Virus record (IMG/VR): IMGVR_UViG_3300031964_000059
Span: 1-37,531 of that record
Source of the DNA: a virus
Length of the DNA stretch: 37,531 nucleotides
Strand: one strand, 5' to 3'
Shown: in pieces, positions 1 to 8,398 of the stretch
Position numbering within the stretch: position 1 is the stretch's first letter
Layout: each line of letters opens with the position of its first letter
Notes under the pieces: generated by a model
Seen by the model: the letters and a program-made list of their open reading frames with translations, nothing else
Told to the model about the DNA's origin: nothing
Database searches by the model: none
Translations under genes and position numbers: made by a program

Positions 1-1
1 T

Positions 2-3000
2 ACCAACGCGGGCATCACGCCGGACGATGTGATGTCGCAGGCGGACTTCGCGCAGACCGGACAGGGTCAGGGCTTGAAGGGTCAGGCGCTGACCGATGCC
101 TATGATGCCTATACGAAAGATCCCGCGGCGCAAGAAGCGGTGATGCGCAGCAACGCCGATAAGTATGAGACGCTCACGCAAGCCGCGCCCCCGACCACGC
201 CCGACTATGTGACCAACACGCAGATGTCGGACGCGATGCAGGCCGCGCTTAAGCAGCATGGCGAGGATCAGGCGTTATCCCAATTGGCGGAACAGCCCGC
301 AGCCGCATTGTATGGCGATGCGGCGTTGGCACGAGTTGCCGGTGCCGCGATCAATCGCCGTGCCGGTGAAGCCGAAGCCGCCGCAGCTGAGGCGGGCACG
401 ATCCAGCCCGACGCGAACGCGCCGAAAACGCAGGCTAATATCAGCGACGACCTGGACGCGGTGAATGCCGAGCAAGGTTTCAGCACGACGGGCTCGGCCA
501 AGGCCGGGTTTGAACGGCGCCTGGGTGCGCTCGACCTGACCTCGCTGCCGGACCACCAGTCGCAGATCGACAAGCTCGAGGCCGCCGCAAAAGACGCGCC
601 CCCGGCCACGCAAGAGCGTATGAACGCGTTGCTGGCGAAGTGGAAAGCCGAATTGCCGGCGCCGGAAGATGCCTTGGCGAATGCGCCTGACCAGTCCGTA
701 CTGGACGGCACGCACGGTGACACCCTCACCGACGAAACCGGTGCGCCGATCCCGGAAGGTGCGACGCTGGCTGATACGACCGGCGACCTGTATCCGCGCA
801 ACGAGTTTGGTCGCACAGCGCTGCAGGAGAACAGCCACTTTGCCAAGGCTACCGGGGCGGTGAACGGCGCCGCGGGCCACTACGCCAGCGCGCGGGTTAA
901 TATCGCCGCGGGTAAAGCCGCTACCGCCGGGGATCTGCCGGGTACCATCGCCGCGCTGGGGCGCAGCAAGAATGTTGTGATACAACGCATTGCCCAGTTG
1001 GCGCAGGGCTTGGCGGGGCACTCGATCAAGATTGACCCCGATGCGATGGAGCAGCAGCAGGTGCAGTCCAAGACCCAGAACGAGACCGCCAAGGCCGTGA
1101 TCGGGCGGCTGGACGCGTTGCGCGCGATCAAGGCACGCTTTGAGGCGACCAAGATCGCGCCGGAAACGACGCGGGCCTACAGCAGCGACACGCCCGAGGC
1201 CTTCGCCAAGCGTGTGGGTAGCGACCAGCGTATGGCCGATATAAAGAACGGCGGCGTATTCCGGCAAGCCGTGCGCGACACCCCGGAATACGAGGCCAGC
1301 CACGATGCGGGCGGCGAGGGGTTGACGCACCAGAACCTCGACGCCAAGATCGCCCAGGTGGAAGGTTTTATCAATTCGGATGGGAATGACGAAGCCGCAT
1401 GGCGCCGTGAAGCGGGCCGTACGCCGCATGACGTCACACGCGTAGCAGGCAGCTACGACTCGTCGACCAAGACGGTCACCGTGCGCAGCGATTACGACGC
1501 CAGGAATGAGCACGTGCTCGGCCATGAGCTGACCCACGCCTTGACAGTGAAGGCCATCGATGCCCCCACCGAAGCGCAGCGCCCCGTGGTAGCCAAGCTG
1601 CAAAAGCTGTTCGAGCACGTCAAGGCATCGCTGGGCGACGAGCATTACGGCACGACTTCGATCCATGAGTTCGTGGCTGAGGGGATGTCTAATCCGAAAT
1701 TTCAGCGCGAGCTGCATGGGCTCAAGTACCAGAACAGCAGTGTCTGGTCACGCTTCACCCAGCACGTCGCGGATCTGCTGGGGATCAAGCACGGCACGGC
1801 GTTCACGGAGCTGTTGAACCTGCATGACGAGCTGCACAGTGAGGCCGATGCGCCGCAGGATCGTGCGCAACCCGGCGAGAATATCCACCCGGCCACCCCG
1901 GAAACCGGCGAGCCTTCGCCCGGCACTGCCCGCGTGCTCGACAGTATGCCGGGCAACTTGTCGATCCACGATCAGGTACAAGCCGCCGCGGATAAGATGC
2001 GTGCGGTGGCCGCCGAGCTGCGCGCGCGTCAGCAGAGTGGGGCACGCCTATCGGAACTCGAGCAGGATCGACTGGCCGATGCCCAGTGGCACGGCAAGGG
2101 CCTCGACGCGCTTAACAATCTGCCGGGTGGGCCGCCGGATAACGAACACACCCAGGCGCTGCTGGGCTTTGCCAAGGAAGCCGAAACACCGTACAAGAAG
2201 TCGCCGCTGCGGCTCTACAAGGAAGGCACCCCCGGCGAGCCGAACCCGGCCCTGCAGTCGGCAATCGCGCGCTCGAGCAACGTCAATGACACGCTGGACG
2301 TGATCGCCAAGAATAGCCGCGACCCTGAGGCCCGCGCGCTTGCCGCGAAGTACCAGGGCATGGGCCTGGACACCACGATCGAGCCGCAGCCCGAGCACCC
2401 GGCGGGTCCTGGCGTGGCGGGCGAGTTCGATCCGAACACCAACCATATCGACGTCTATCCGGCCGGGATGACAGAACACAACGTGTTGCACGAAGTCTCG
2501 CACGCCGCGACTTACGACGCCGTCGAGCAGGCGCAGACGATCGGCATGCCGCGCACGCAGCGCGAAGCGGAACTGAAACGCGGTTTGGGCGAACTCGAGG
2601 CCGTGCGCGCCTCGGCGGCCAGGATCGATCCGGCCCACTACGGGCTGAGTAACGTGCACGAGCTGATCGCTGAGGCGCGCAGCAACCCGGAATTTCAGGA
2701 CTTCCTGCGCAACAACAGCGACGCGACGTCACCCAAGACGTTGTGGAATAAGTTCGTGGACGCCACGCGCAAGCTGCTAGGCCTGCCCGATAAGACCAAC
2801 ACGACCAACTTCCTGGACCGTACGTTGACCGCAAGTAACACTTTCGACAAGCCTGATTCGTCGACGGGATTTCCGCTCGCGCCCAAGAGCCCGGCCGAGA
2901 CGCTGTTCAACAAGTCGCCTAGCGGCGCGGCCCAGGTTACCGACGACCGGATCTCGCGGCTCACGCAGATGGCGGATAAGTTTGGGCTCAAGTTGTCGAT

Positions 3001-6000
3001 CGACCGCCTGAGGCTGTCGGCCTTTAAGAACCTGCTGGGCTGGAAGACGGTCGAGTACACCGCGGGGCGTGCCGATGCGAGCCCGCGCATGGTGGCCAAT
3101 GGGGTCGCCGGCGCGATCCACGCTTACCTGAATGCGCACCATGTCATGGGGCTGGTCGCCCGGCATATCGAGGCACCCTTGAGCGACTATGCTGGGCGCC
3201 TGAAAACCCTGTTGCGTGGCGAAGGCAGCGCCGGTAAAGCGCGGGCGCTGAATGAGTGGATGTCAGCCATCGGCCTCGAGTCGAGTCGGATGGGGTCTGA
3301 CTTCACCCGGAATCACACGGACAACACCGAGCCCAAGGCCGAAGGCGGTCTAGGTCTTGATATCCCGGCTAAGTACAAACCGGCGGTCGACGAGATCCAC
3401 CGCGAATTCACCAAGCTGCGGCAAGCCAACCCGAAGGCCGCCCAGGCGCTAATCGACGGTGCGAAGCTGACCCGCAAATCGCTAATCGAGAATGTCTCGA
3501 CGATCGTACGCACGCGCCTCGATAACGCAGCGGGTACGGCAACGCGGCTTTCGGCTGAGTTGAATCGCATGGCGCCCGATGATGCGTTGCGCGCCGCGCA
3601 AGAAGCGAAGGTGAACAACGCCAACCTGGAGAGCCTGCTGGCCCACACCCACGCTGAGGGACTGGACCTTGAGGACAAGTCATTGGTCAAAGAACGCGGC
3701 GTCGGCGTGGCGGGGTTCCACGACCGTGCCACTGCTGCGCTGGCGCAGCGCCTGGACGCCGCGTTTGCCGCCGCGCGCCAGCTGCCCGAAGGCAGCCCGC
3801 TGCGTGCCCAGCTTACCGAGTTTGAGAGCATGTACCGCGCGCAGTCGGCCGCGCCCTACTTCGCGCTGACCCGTAACGGCGGCCACTTCGTCTCGCTGCA
3901 CTTCCGCAATATGGACGAAGCGACCCAGGCCAAGCTGCAGCAGGCTATGGTAGGCTCGGGTGCGATGCTGGGCGACCTCATGGGTGGTCAGACCCATGCG
4001 TTTATCCGGGTCAAGAACGCCGACCAATCGGTGGGCCTGCGCCGCAAGCTCGAGGCGGCCGGCGGCGGCAAGGTCTTCGGCGGTTCCAACGGCTTGCTGG
4101 CCGATAAGAATATGGTCAGCGCGGCCGGTACCAGTCAGGTGATGCGGGATCTGCTGGCCAACTTGCAGGATGCCGTCGATCAGAACCCTCACATCACGGG
4201 CGCAGCGGCCGACGAGATGAAAGCCACATTGACGCGGCAGGTGCTCTCGCTGCTGCCCGAGACCTCGTCGCGTTCGGCCAAGATGCAACGCACTGGGGTG
4301 GCCGGCTACAATGCCGACTTTCTGGGCAGCTTCGCCAAGTGGTCGCAGGGTGCGATCCAGAACACCTCGCAGATCTATGCGCAGCGCGCCTTCGATGGTG
4401 CGTTCAAGCAGATGGGGGATGCCGCGGCCAACACCGCCAAGACCAATGACACCGACCTGCAGAACCGTACCCAGATGATCGGCGACGAGCTGCGCACGCG
4501 TTACGCTAACGGCATGAAGCCGATGGACAACTCGGCGGTGAATCTGATCAACGCATTTGGCCACACGTTCTATCTGGCCATCTCGCCCGCCTACCTGATC
4601 CGCGCTATGGCGCAGCCTTTCCACCGTGCGATGCCCTATATCGGCTCGCGCTACGGCAACGTCAATGCCTCCAAGGAGATCGCTGGCGCGACCGGCACCG
4701 CGATCAAGATCATCGCCAACACGATCCGTATGAACAGCAAGGATGGCATGCAAGGCTTGCTGCAGAACGGCATGAAGTTCGATAACCTCGGCCTGCCGGA
4801 CTCGCACGTCACGTTCTTGCAAGAGCTGCACGATCGCGGCGAGCTGAATCTGGGGCAGGCCCGCCAGCTGCAGATGATGGACATGGGCGGCAGTCAGATC
4901 ATGCAGAATCTGACCCGCATGGCCAGCATGACCGCGCAGTACGCTGAGATGGCAGGGCGCATCGTCACTGGGTTGGCAGCGTTCCGACTCGCCGAGAAAG
5001 GCTCGAGTAATGTCACGCAAGCCGGGCGCGCGGCGAACACCGAGTATGCGATCGGCGCCATCCACAACACGATGGATAACTTCGATCAGTACAACACGGC
5101 GCGACAGATCGGCAAGTATGGTTTTGCAGGTAAGGTCACACCGCTATTTACGGCCTTCATGAACTATGACCTACAAACCATGCAGCAGATCGCCCGCACG
5201 GTGCACGATGGTGTTTTTAACGTGGATCAGTCGGCAGCAGGTGTTCAGCGCTCAGCCGAAGCGAAGAAGGAGTTTGCGACCTTGTTCGCCACCACCGCGA
5301 TGATCTCGGGGGCGATGGGGCTGCCGTTCGTCAACGCGTTCGCCGGGGTCTACAACTCGCTCAATAGCGCCTTTGGCAACCAGAATGACCCGAGCGACAT
5401 TCGGATCGATGCCCAGCACTTCCTGGCGAACCTGTTTGGCCAGAACGGCGGCGATCTGGTAGCGCATGGCCTGGGGCACGTCTTGAACATGGACACCTCG
5501 ACGTTCGGGCTGCAGGACTTGTTGCCGGGGTCCGAATTCCTCGCCAGCCGCCAGAAGCTCCAAGACCGCTTGGCGGACCAGTCCCAGCAGTTGATCGGTC
5601 CCGCGCTCAATGCCGGTGTGGATATCCTGACAGCCACCAACAAGATGCTCGATGGCCACTACGTGAAGGGCATCGAGCAGGCACTGCCTTCGGGGATTAA
5701 GCCCTACTTCAAGGCCGCCGATCTGGCGACCAATGGCTACACCAACAGCCAGGGCGATCCGTTGCCGGGCCCGGCGCCGAGTGGCTGGGCGATCGGGTTG
5801 CAGGCGGCGGGCTTCCGTACCGAGGCCAAGGCGGTGCGCGATGACAAACAGGAATTCGTGTCGGCCCAGGCCGAGAAGCTCGCCGACCGGCGTGCACTGA
5901 TCGCCGATCGCTTTTACAAGGCCACGCAGCCCGGCAACCAGGGCGATATGCCGGGTGTGATGGCCGATGTCGCAGCCTACAACGCGGCGAACCCTACCCA

Positions 6001-6142
6001 GCCGATGCGCGATCTGGCTGGGGGCTTGCGCACCAAGATACAGGACTTGGCGTTGGGTAACGTGGCGGGTAGCGGGGTAGCCCTGAATCGTGGCCAGTTC
6101 GTCTCGATGCTGCCGAAGTTGCAATTTGGCCCCAGCCAGTGA
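2..6142 (+). CDS. Giant virion-associated protein with two HExxH metallopeptidase-like modules (5' partial)
   Basis: The frame is open to the left edge, so the true start lies outside the window; residue numbers here count from the GTG at 29. At least 2037 residues are present. H499-E-L-T-H503 and H821-E-V-S-H825 are two zinc-metallopeptidase signatures. Each is followed about 45-60 residues later by a similar segment (HEF/HEL, then SNPxFQ, then W-x-x-F and LLG), so the region looks like a tandem duplication of one gluzincin-like domain. The C-terminal half has hydrophobic stretches (around the TTAMISGAMGLPF segment) and long helical regions, as in large proteins that phages inject with their DNA. 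The size, position before other structural genes and Ala-rich linkers fit a 'polyvalent' or internal virion protein. Role in ejection or host-protein cleavage is inferred; the zinc motifs are seen. Confidence 0.75.
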   Translation, partial: TNAGITPDDVMSQADFAQTGQGQGLKGQALTDAYDAYTKDPAAQEAVMRSNADKYETLTQAAPPTTPDYVTNTQMSDAMQAALKQHGEDQALSQLAEQPAAALYGDAALARVAGAAINRRAGEAEAAAAEAGTIQPDANAPKTQANISDDLDAVNAEQGFSTTGSAKAGFERRLGALDLTSLPDHQSQIDKLEAAAKDAPPATQERMNALLAKWKAELPAPEDALANAPDQSVLDGTHGDTLTDETGAPIPEGATLADTTGDLYPRNEFGRTALQENSHFAKATGAVNGAAGHYASARVNIAAGKAATAGDLPGTIAALGRSKNVVIQRIAQLAQGLAGHSIKIDPDAMEQQQVQSKTQNETAKAVIGRLDALRAIKARFEATKIAPETTRAYSSDTPEAFAKRVGSDQRMADIKNGGVFRQAVRDTPEYEASHDAGGEGLTHQNLDAKIAQVEGFINSDGNDEAAWRREAGRTPHDVTRVAGSYDSSTKTVTVRSDYDARNEHVLGHELTHALTVKAIDAPTEAQRPVVAKLQKLFEHVKASLGDEHYGTTSIHEFVAEGMSNPKFQRELHGLKYQNSSVWSRFTQHVADLLGIKHGTAFTELLNLHDELHSEADAPQDRAQPGENIHPATPETGEPSPGTARVLDSMPGNLSIHDQVQAAADKMRAVAAELRARQQSGARLSELEQDRLADAQWHGKGLDALNNLPGGPPDNEHTQALLGFAKEAETPYKKSPLRLYKEGTPGEPNPALQSAIARSSNVNDTLDVIAKNSRDPEARALAAKYQGMGLDTTIEPQPEHPAGPGVAGEFDPNTNHIDVYPAGMTEHNVLHEVSHAATYDAVEQAQTIGMPRTQREAELKRGLGELEAVRASAARIDPAHYGLSNVHELIAEARSNPEFQDFLRNNSDATSPKTLWNKFVDATRKLLGLPDKTNTTNFLDRTLTASNTFDKPDSSTGFPLAPKSPAETLFNKSPSGAAQVTDDRISRLTQMADKFGLKLSIDRLRLSAFKNLLGWKTVEYTAGRADASPRMVANGVAGAIHAYLNAHHVMGLVARHIEAPLSDYAGRLKTLLRGEGSAGKARALNEWMSAIGLESSRMGSDFTRNHTDNTEPKAEGGLGLDIPAKYKPAVDEIHREFTKLRQANPKAAQALIDGAKLTRKSLIENVSTIVRTRLDNAAGTATRLSAELNRMAPDDALRAAQEAKVNNANLESLLAHTHAEGLDLEDKSLVKERGVGVAGFHDRATAALAQRLDAAFAAARQLPEGSPLRAQLTEFESMYRAQSAAPYFALTRNGGHFVSLHFRNMDEATQAKLQQAMVGSGAMLGDLMGGQTHAFIRVKNADQSVGLRRKLEAAGGGKVFGGSNGLLADKNMVSAAGTSQVMRDLLANLQDAVDQNPHITGAAADEMKATLTRQVLSLLPETSSRSAKMQRTGVAGYNADFLGSFAKWSQGAIQNTSQIYAQRAFDGAFKQMGDAAANTAKTNDTDLQNRTQMIGDELRTRYANGMKPMDNSAVNLINAFGHTFYLAISPAYLIRAMAQPFHRAMPYIGSRYGNVNASKEIAGATGTAIKIIANTIRMNSKDGMQGLLQNGMKFDNLGLPDSHVTFLQELHDRGELNLGQARQLQMMDMGGSQIMQNLTRMASMTAQYAEMAGRIVTGLAAFRLAEKGSSNVTQAGRAANTEYAIGAIHNTMDNFDQYNTARQIGKYGFAGKVTPLFTAFMNYDLQTMQQIARTVHDGVFNVDQSAAGVQRSAEAKKEFATLFATTAMISGAMGLPFVNAFAGVYNSLNSAFGNQNDPSDIRIDAQHFLANLFGQNGGDLVAHGLGHVLNMDTSTFGLQDLLPGSEFLASRQKLQDRLADQSQQLIGPALNAGVDILTATNKMLDGHYVKGIEQALPSGIKPYFKAADLATNGYTNSQGDPLPGPAPSGWAIGLQAAGFRTEAKAVRDDKQEFVSAQAEKLADRRALIADRFYKATQPGNQGDMPGVMADVAAYNAANPTQPMRDLAGGLRTKIQDLALGNVAGSGVALNRGQFVSMLPKLQFGPSQ

Positions 6143-6202
6143 GCCAGTGTGGTTTATCGTACCAATTAGTTGTACACTTCCGTAACTTCCCGTGGGGTGC
6201 TT

Positions 6203-6787
6203 GTGAGCTGTTGCGACCATAAAGATTACTGTGTCGGTGCCGGTGAGACATTCCACCCCACAATACGTTGGGGGCAATCGTTGCTCACGAGCGTACCTGT
6301 CACCGGGATCACCAACGCGACCCCAGCAGTGGTTACGGTGCCCGCGCATAACATGCCCCAGGGCTGGCCATGCGCGCTGATCGGCGTCGCCGGCATGATC
6401 CAAATTAACGCCCCCAAGTACCCGCCGCGTCCTAGTGACTACCAGCAGGGCAATGTGGTCGATGAAAATACGATCGCGCTCAACGGGGTCTCGAGCAACA
6501 ATTTCAGCGCGTACCTATCGGGCGGCGACCTCGTCTACGCCACGCCGGTGCCGCTGGTGGGCATGGGTGCCCAGCTGACGATCTGGGACACGCCCGACAA
6601 GAACGACACGCCGCTCGTGACGCTCACGCTCGGCAGTGGCATCACGATCGACACCGACGCGTTCACGATCAGCCCGGTGCTACAGACCGCGGGCCTGCCC
6701 TGGACGCAAGGTTACTTCGATCTGGACATGACCGACGCGAGTGGCATCGTGACCCGGATCCTGACCGGCACCCTCGAAATCAACTGA
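6203..6787 (+). CDS. Probable virion structural protein, 194 aa
   Basis: The reading frame can start at TTG 6170, GTG 6197 or GTG 6203. I chose 6203 because a GGGGTG stretch lies just upstream and the product then begins MSCCDHKDYCVGAGETF. The protein is rich in Thr, Val and Gly, with predicted beta-strands throughout and no membrane segment. It lies between the giant virion protein and small tail or fibre-like genes, all in one direction, which suggests a virion component. I do not recognise the family. The 60-nt gap before it (6143-6202) shows no clear terminator. Confidence 0.7.
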   Translation: MSCCDHKDYCVGAGETFHPTIRWGQSLLTSVPVTGITNATPAVVTVPAHNMPQGWPCALIGVAGMIQINAPKYPPRPSDYQQGNVVDENTIALNGVSSNNFSAYLSGGDLVYATPVPLVGMGAQLTIWDTPDKNDTPLVTLTLGSGITIDTDAFTISPVLQTAGLPWTQGYFDLDMTDASGIVTRILTGTLEIN

Positions 6788-6795
6788 GACCCCCC

Positions 6796-7005
6796 ATGGC
6801 GCTTATCAACGTGTTGGTAGATGGCAAGATCGAACAACGTGACGAATCCGAACTCGTAAAGAGTACCGGTGGTCACGAGAATGACAATGAAGTCGCTACC
6901 TGGGTCGAGTATCGCTTCCCTGGCAGCGACGATATCGTACACCGCAGCGCACACGTAACGCTGAAACAGGTGTTTGCTGACGGCATGATTGCCGAGTTTC
7001 AATAA
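6796..7005 (+). CDS. Small conserved-type phage protein, 69 aa
   Basis: A short acidic protein beginning MALINVLVDGK, 8 nt after the preceding stop. It carries no membrane segment, signal or recognisable motif. It is encoded in a tightly packed late operon between two putative structural genes and is followed after 18 nt by the next gene with a GGGAG ribosome site. Function unknown; a minor structural or assembly role is inferred only from position. Confidence 0.65.
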   Translation: MALINVLVDGKIEQRDESELVKSTGGHENDNEVATWVEYRFPGSDDIVHRSAHVTLKQVFADGMIAEFQ

Positions 7006-7023
7006 CCTTCTGGGAGTAATGAC

Positions 7024-7485
7024 ATGGCTGCGAACGTTCAAGCAATGTGCACCAGTTTCAAACAGGACCTGCTGAACGGCTTGCACGCGTTCGGCACCAC
7101 GGTCGTGCGTGCGGCGACCACCGCCGACTCGTTCAAGGCTGCGCTGTATCTGGCCGGTAGCTCGATCGGCGCCGCCACCACGGCCTACTCGGCGACCGGC
7201 GAAGTCTCGGGCACGGGCTACACGGCCGGTGGTGTGGCAGTCACGTTCGGTACCGCGCCCTCGACCTCGGGCACCTCGGCGATCGTCACCCCCTCGGCCT
7301 CGATCGTCTACACCGGCGTGACCCTGGCGACCTCGTTCGATACCGTGCTGATCTACAACAACTCGGCCGCTGGCAAGAACGCCGTGTCGGCCCACACGTT
7401 CGGCGCGCAGACCATCACGGCCGGCACGTTGACGCTGACGATGCCAACCAATGCGGTCGGCACCGCGCTGATCGAGATCGACTGA
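7024..7485 (+). CDS. Putative virion/fibre-type protein, 153 aa
   Basis: Starts at ATG after TGGGAG. An N-terminal helical stretch (SFKQDLLNGLHAF) is followed by a Ser/Thr/Gly/Ala-rich beta-type body with SATGEVSGTGY and a C-terminal TAGTLTLTMP segment ending in ALIEID. Small proteins with this style are common in phage structural modules, where they are usually left as hypothetical or fibre-associated. It ends one base before the next ATG, so the two are probably co-translated. Assignment to the virion is inferred from composition and context. Confidence 0.65.
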   Translation: MAANVQAMCTSFKQDLLNGLHAFGTTVVRAATTADSFKAALYLAGSSIGAATTAYSATGEVSGTGYTAGGVAVTFGTAPSTSGTSAIVTPSASIVYTGVTLATSFDTVLIYNNSAAGKNAVSAHTFGAQTITAGTLTLTMPTNAVGTALIEID

Positions 7486-7486
7486 G

Positions 7487-8218
7487 ATGGCTTGGCAAAT
7501 CGCGGATCGGGTCAAGGAAACCACCACCTCTACAGGTACGGGGGCCTTGACGCTGGCTGGCGCAATCGCAGGCTACAACCCATTCAGCTCCATCATGGGC
7601 AACGGCGACACCTGTTTTTACGCCCTCTCCGCGGTGAATGCCGGCGGCGTGGCCACGGGTGCCTTTGAAATCGGCATCGGCACCTACGCGACCTCAGGCA
7701 ACACGCTGACGCGTACCACGATTCTGGCGTCTTCGAACGCGGGCGCAGCGGTGTCGCTGGCGGCGGGCACCACCCAGGTGTGGATGGATGTACCGGCTTC
7801 GTACTTTAAGGGTCCGATTTTCAGCGCGTATCAAAGTTCGGCGCAGACCTTGGCCAGCGCTACGATCACGAAACTTTCGCTGCAGTCGAAGGCATTTGAC
7901 CCGACCTCGGCATTCGACAACGTGACCAACTACCGGTTCCAGCCACTGCTGGCTGGGTATTATCAGGTTACGGGCGCATTTTTTAATGCCGGCACGGCCT
8001 GTGAGATGGTTGCGTATGTCTACAAGAATGGCGCGGTGTCTCAACGTGGCGCAGATTCGGGTGCATCCGCGTTTGGCGCCACTGTGAACGCGCTGGTATT
8101 TTTGAATGGCAGCACAGACTATATCGAGCTGTATGGCTTCATGGGCACCGGGCAGGCGCTGCTAACAGGGCCGTCCCTTACCTTCTTCCAGGCCGCTTTG
8201 GTTCGGGGAGCATACTGA
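7487..8218 (+). CDS. Putative tail fibre/C1q-like protein, 243 aa
   Basis: The first 105 residues (RVKETTTSTGTGALTL... to VWMDVPASYF) match in style a beta-rich phage particle module built around Thr/Gly turns. The second half contains FDNVTNYRFQPLLAGYY and ends with FFQAALVRGAY, which resembles a trimeric C1q/TNF-like jelly roll as seen at the tips of phage fibres. The stop overlaps the next start (TGATG), implying coupling. Likely a receptor-binding or capsid-attached protein; the domain call is by pattern only. Confidence 0.6.
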   Translation: MAWQIADRVKETTTSTGTGALTLAGAIAGYNPFSSIMGNGDTCFYALSAVNAGGVATGAFEIGIGTYATSGNTLTRTTILASSNAGAAVSLAAGTTQVWMDVPASYFKGPIFSAYQSSAQTLASATITKLSLQSKAFDPTSAFDNVTNYRFQPLLAGYYQVTGAFFNAGTACEMVAYVYKNGAVSQRGADSGASAFGATVNALVFLNGSTDYIELYGFMGTGQALLTGPSLTFFQAALVRGAY

Positions 8219-8391
8219 TGGACCTCTACCACCAGATTCTCCAGATTTACCCCGCGCTGACGCTGGCGGATTTTAGCCCGGACATCGGCACGATCGCCCT
8301 CCAAGACGATGGCGAGGGCCCGTACATCAAGTCCTGGACCAACACGTTGTATGCCCAACCCACCGCTGCGCAGTTAGCCGCGATCACCTAG
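8218..8391 (+). CDS. XkdW-like small tail protein, 57 aa
   Basis: The ATG overlaps the previous TGA. The 57 residues begin MDLYHQILQIYPAL and contain the pattern LQDDGEGPYIKSW followed by PTAAQLAAIT. This resembles the small XkdW family of phage proteins encoded next to tail fibre genes, whose core reads roughly 'D-D-G-D-G-P-Y-I-x-x-W ... P-T-x-x-x-L'. Function in the family is not established. The location between two fibre-type genes agrees. Confidence 0.55.
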   Translation: MDLYHQILQIYPALTLADFSPDIGTIALQDDGEGPYIKSWTNTLYAQPTAAQLAAIT

Positions 8392-8398
8392 GCGCGTC

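Noticed and set aside
275-6403. Long antisense reading frames (for example 480, 461 and 383 codons) opposite the giant virion gene
   Set aside because: They mirror the GC-rich codon bias of the sense gene, are rich in Arg/His/Gly/Leu, lack ribosome sites and carry no family motif.
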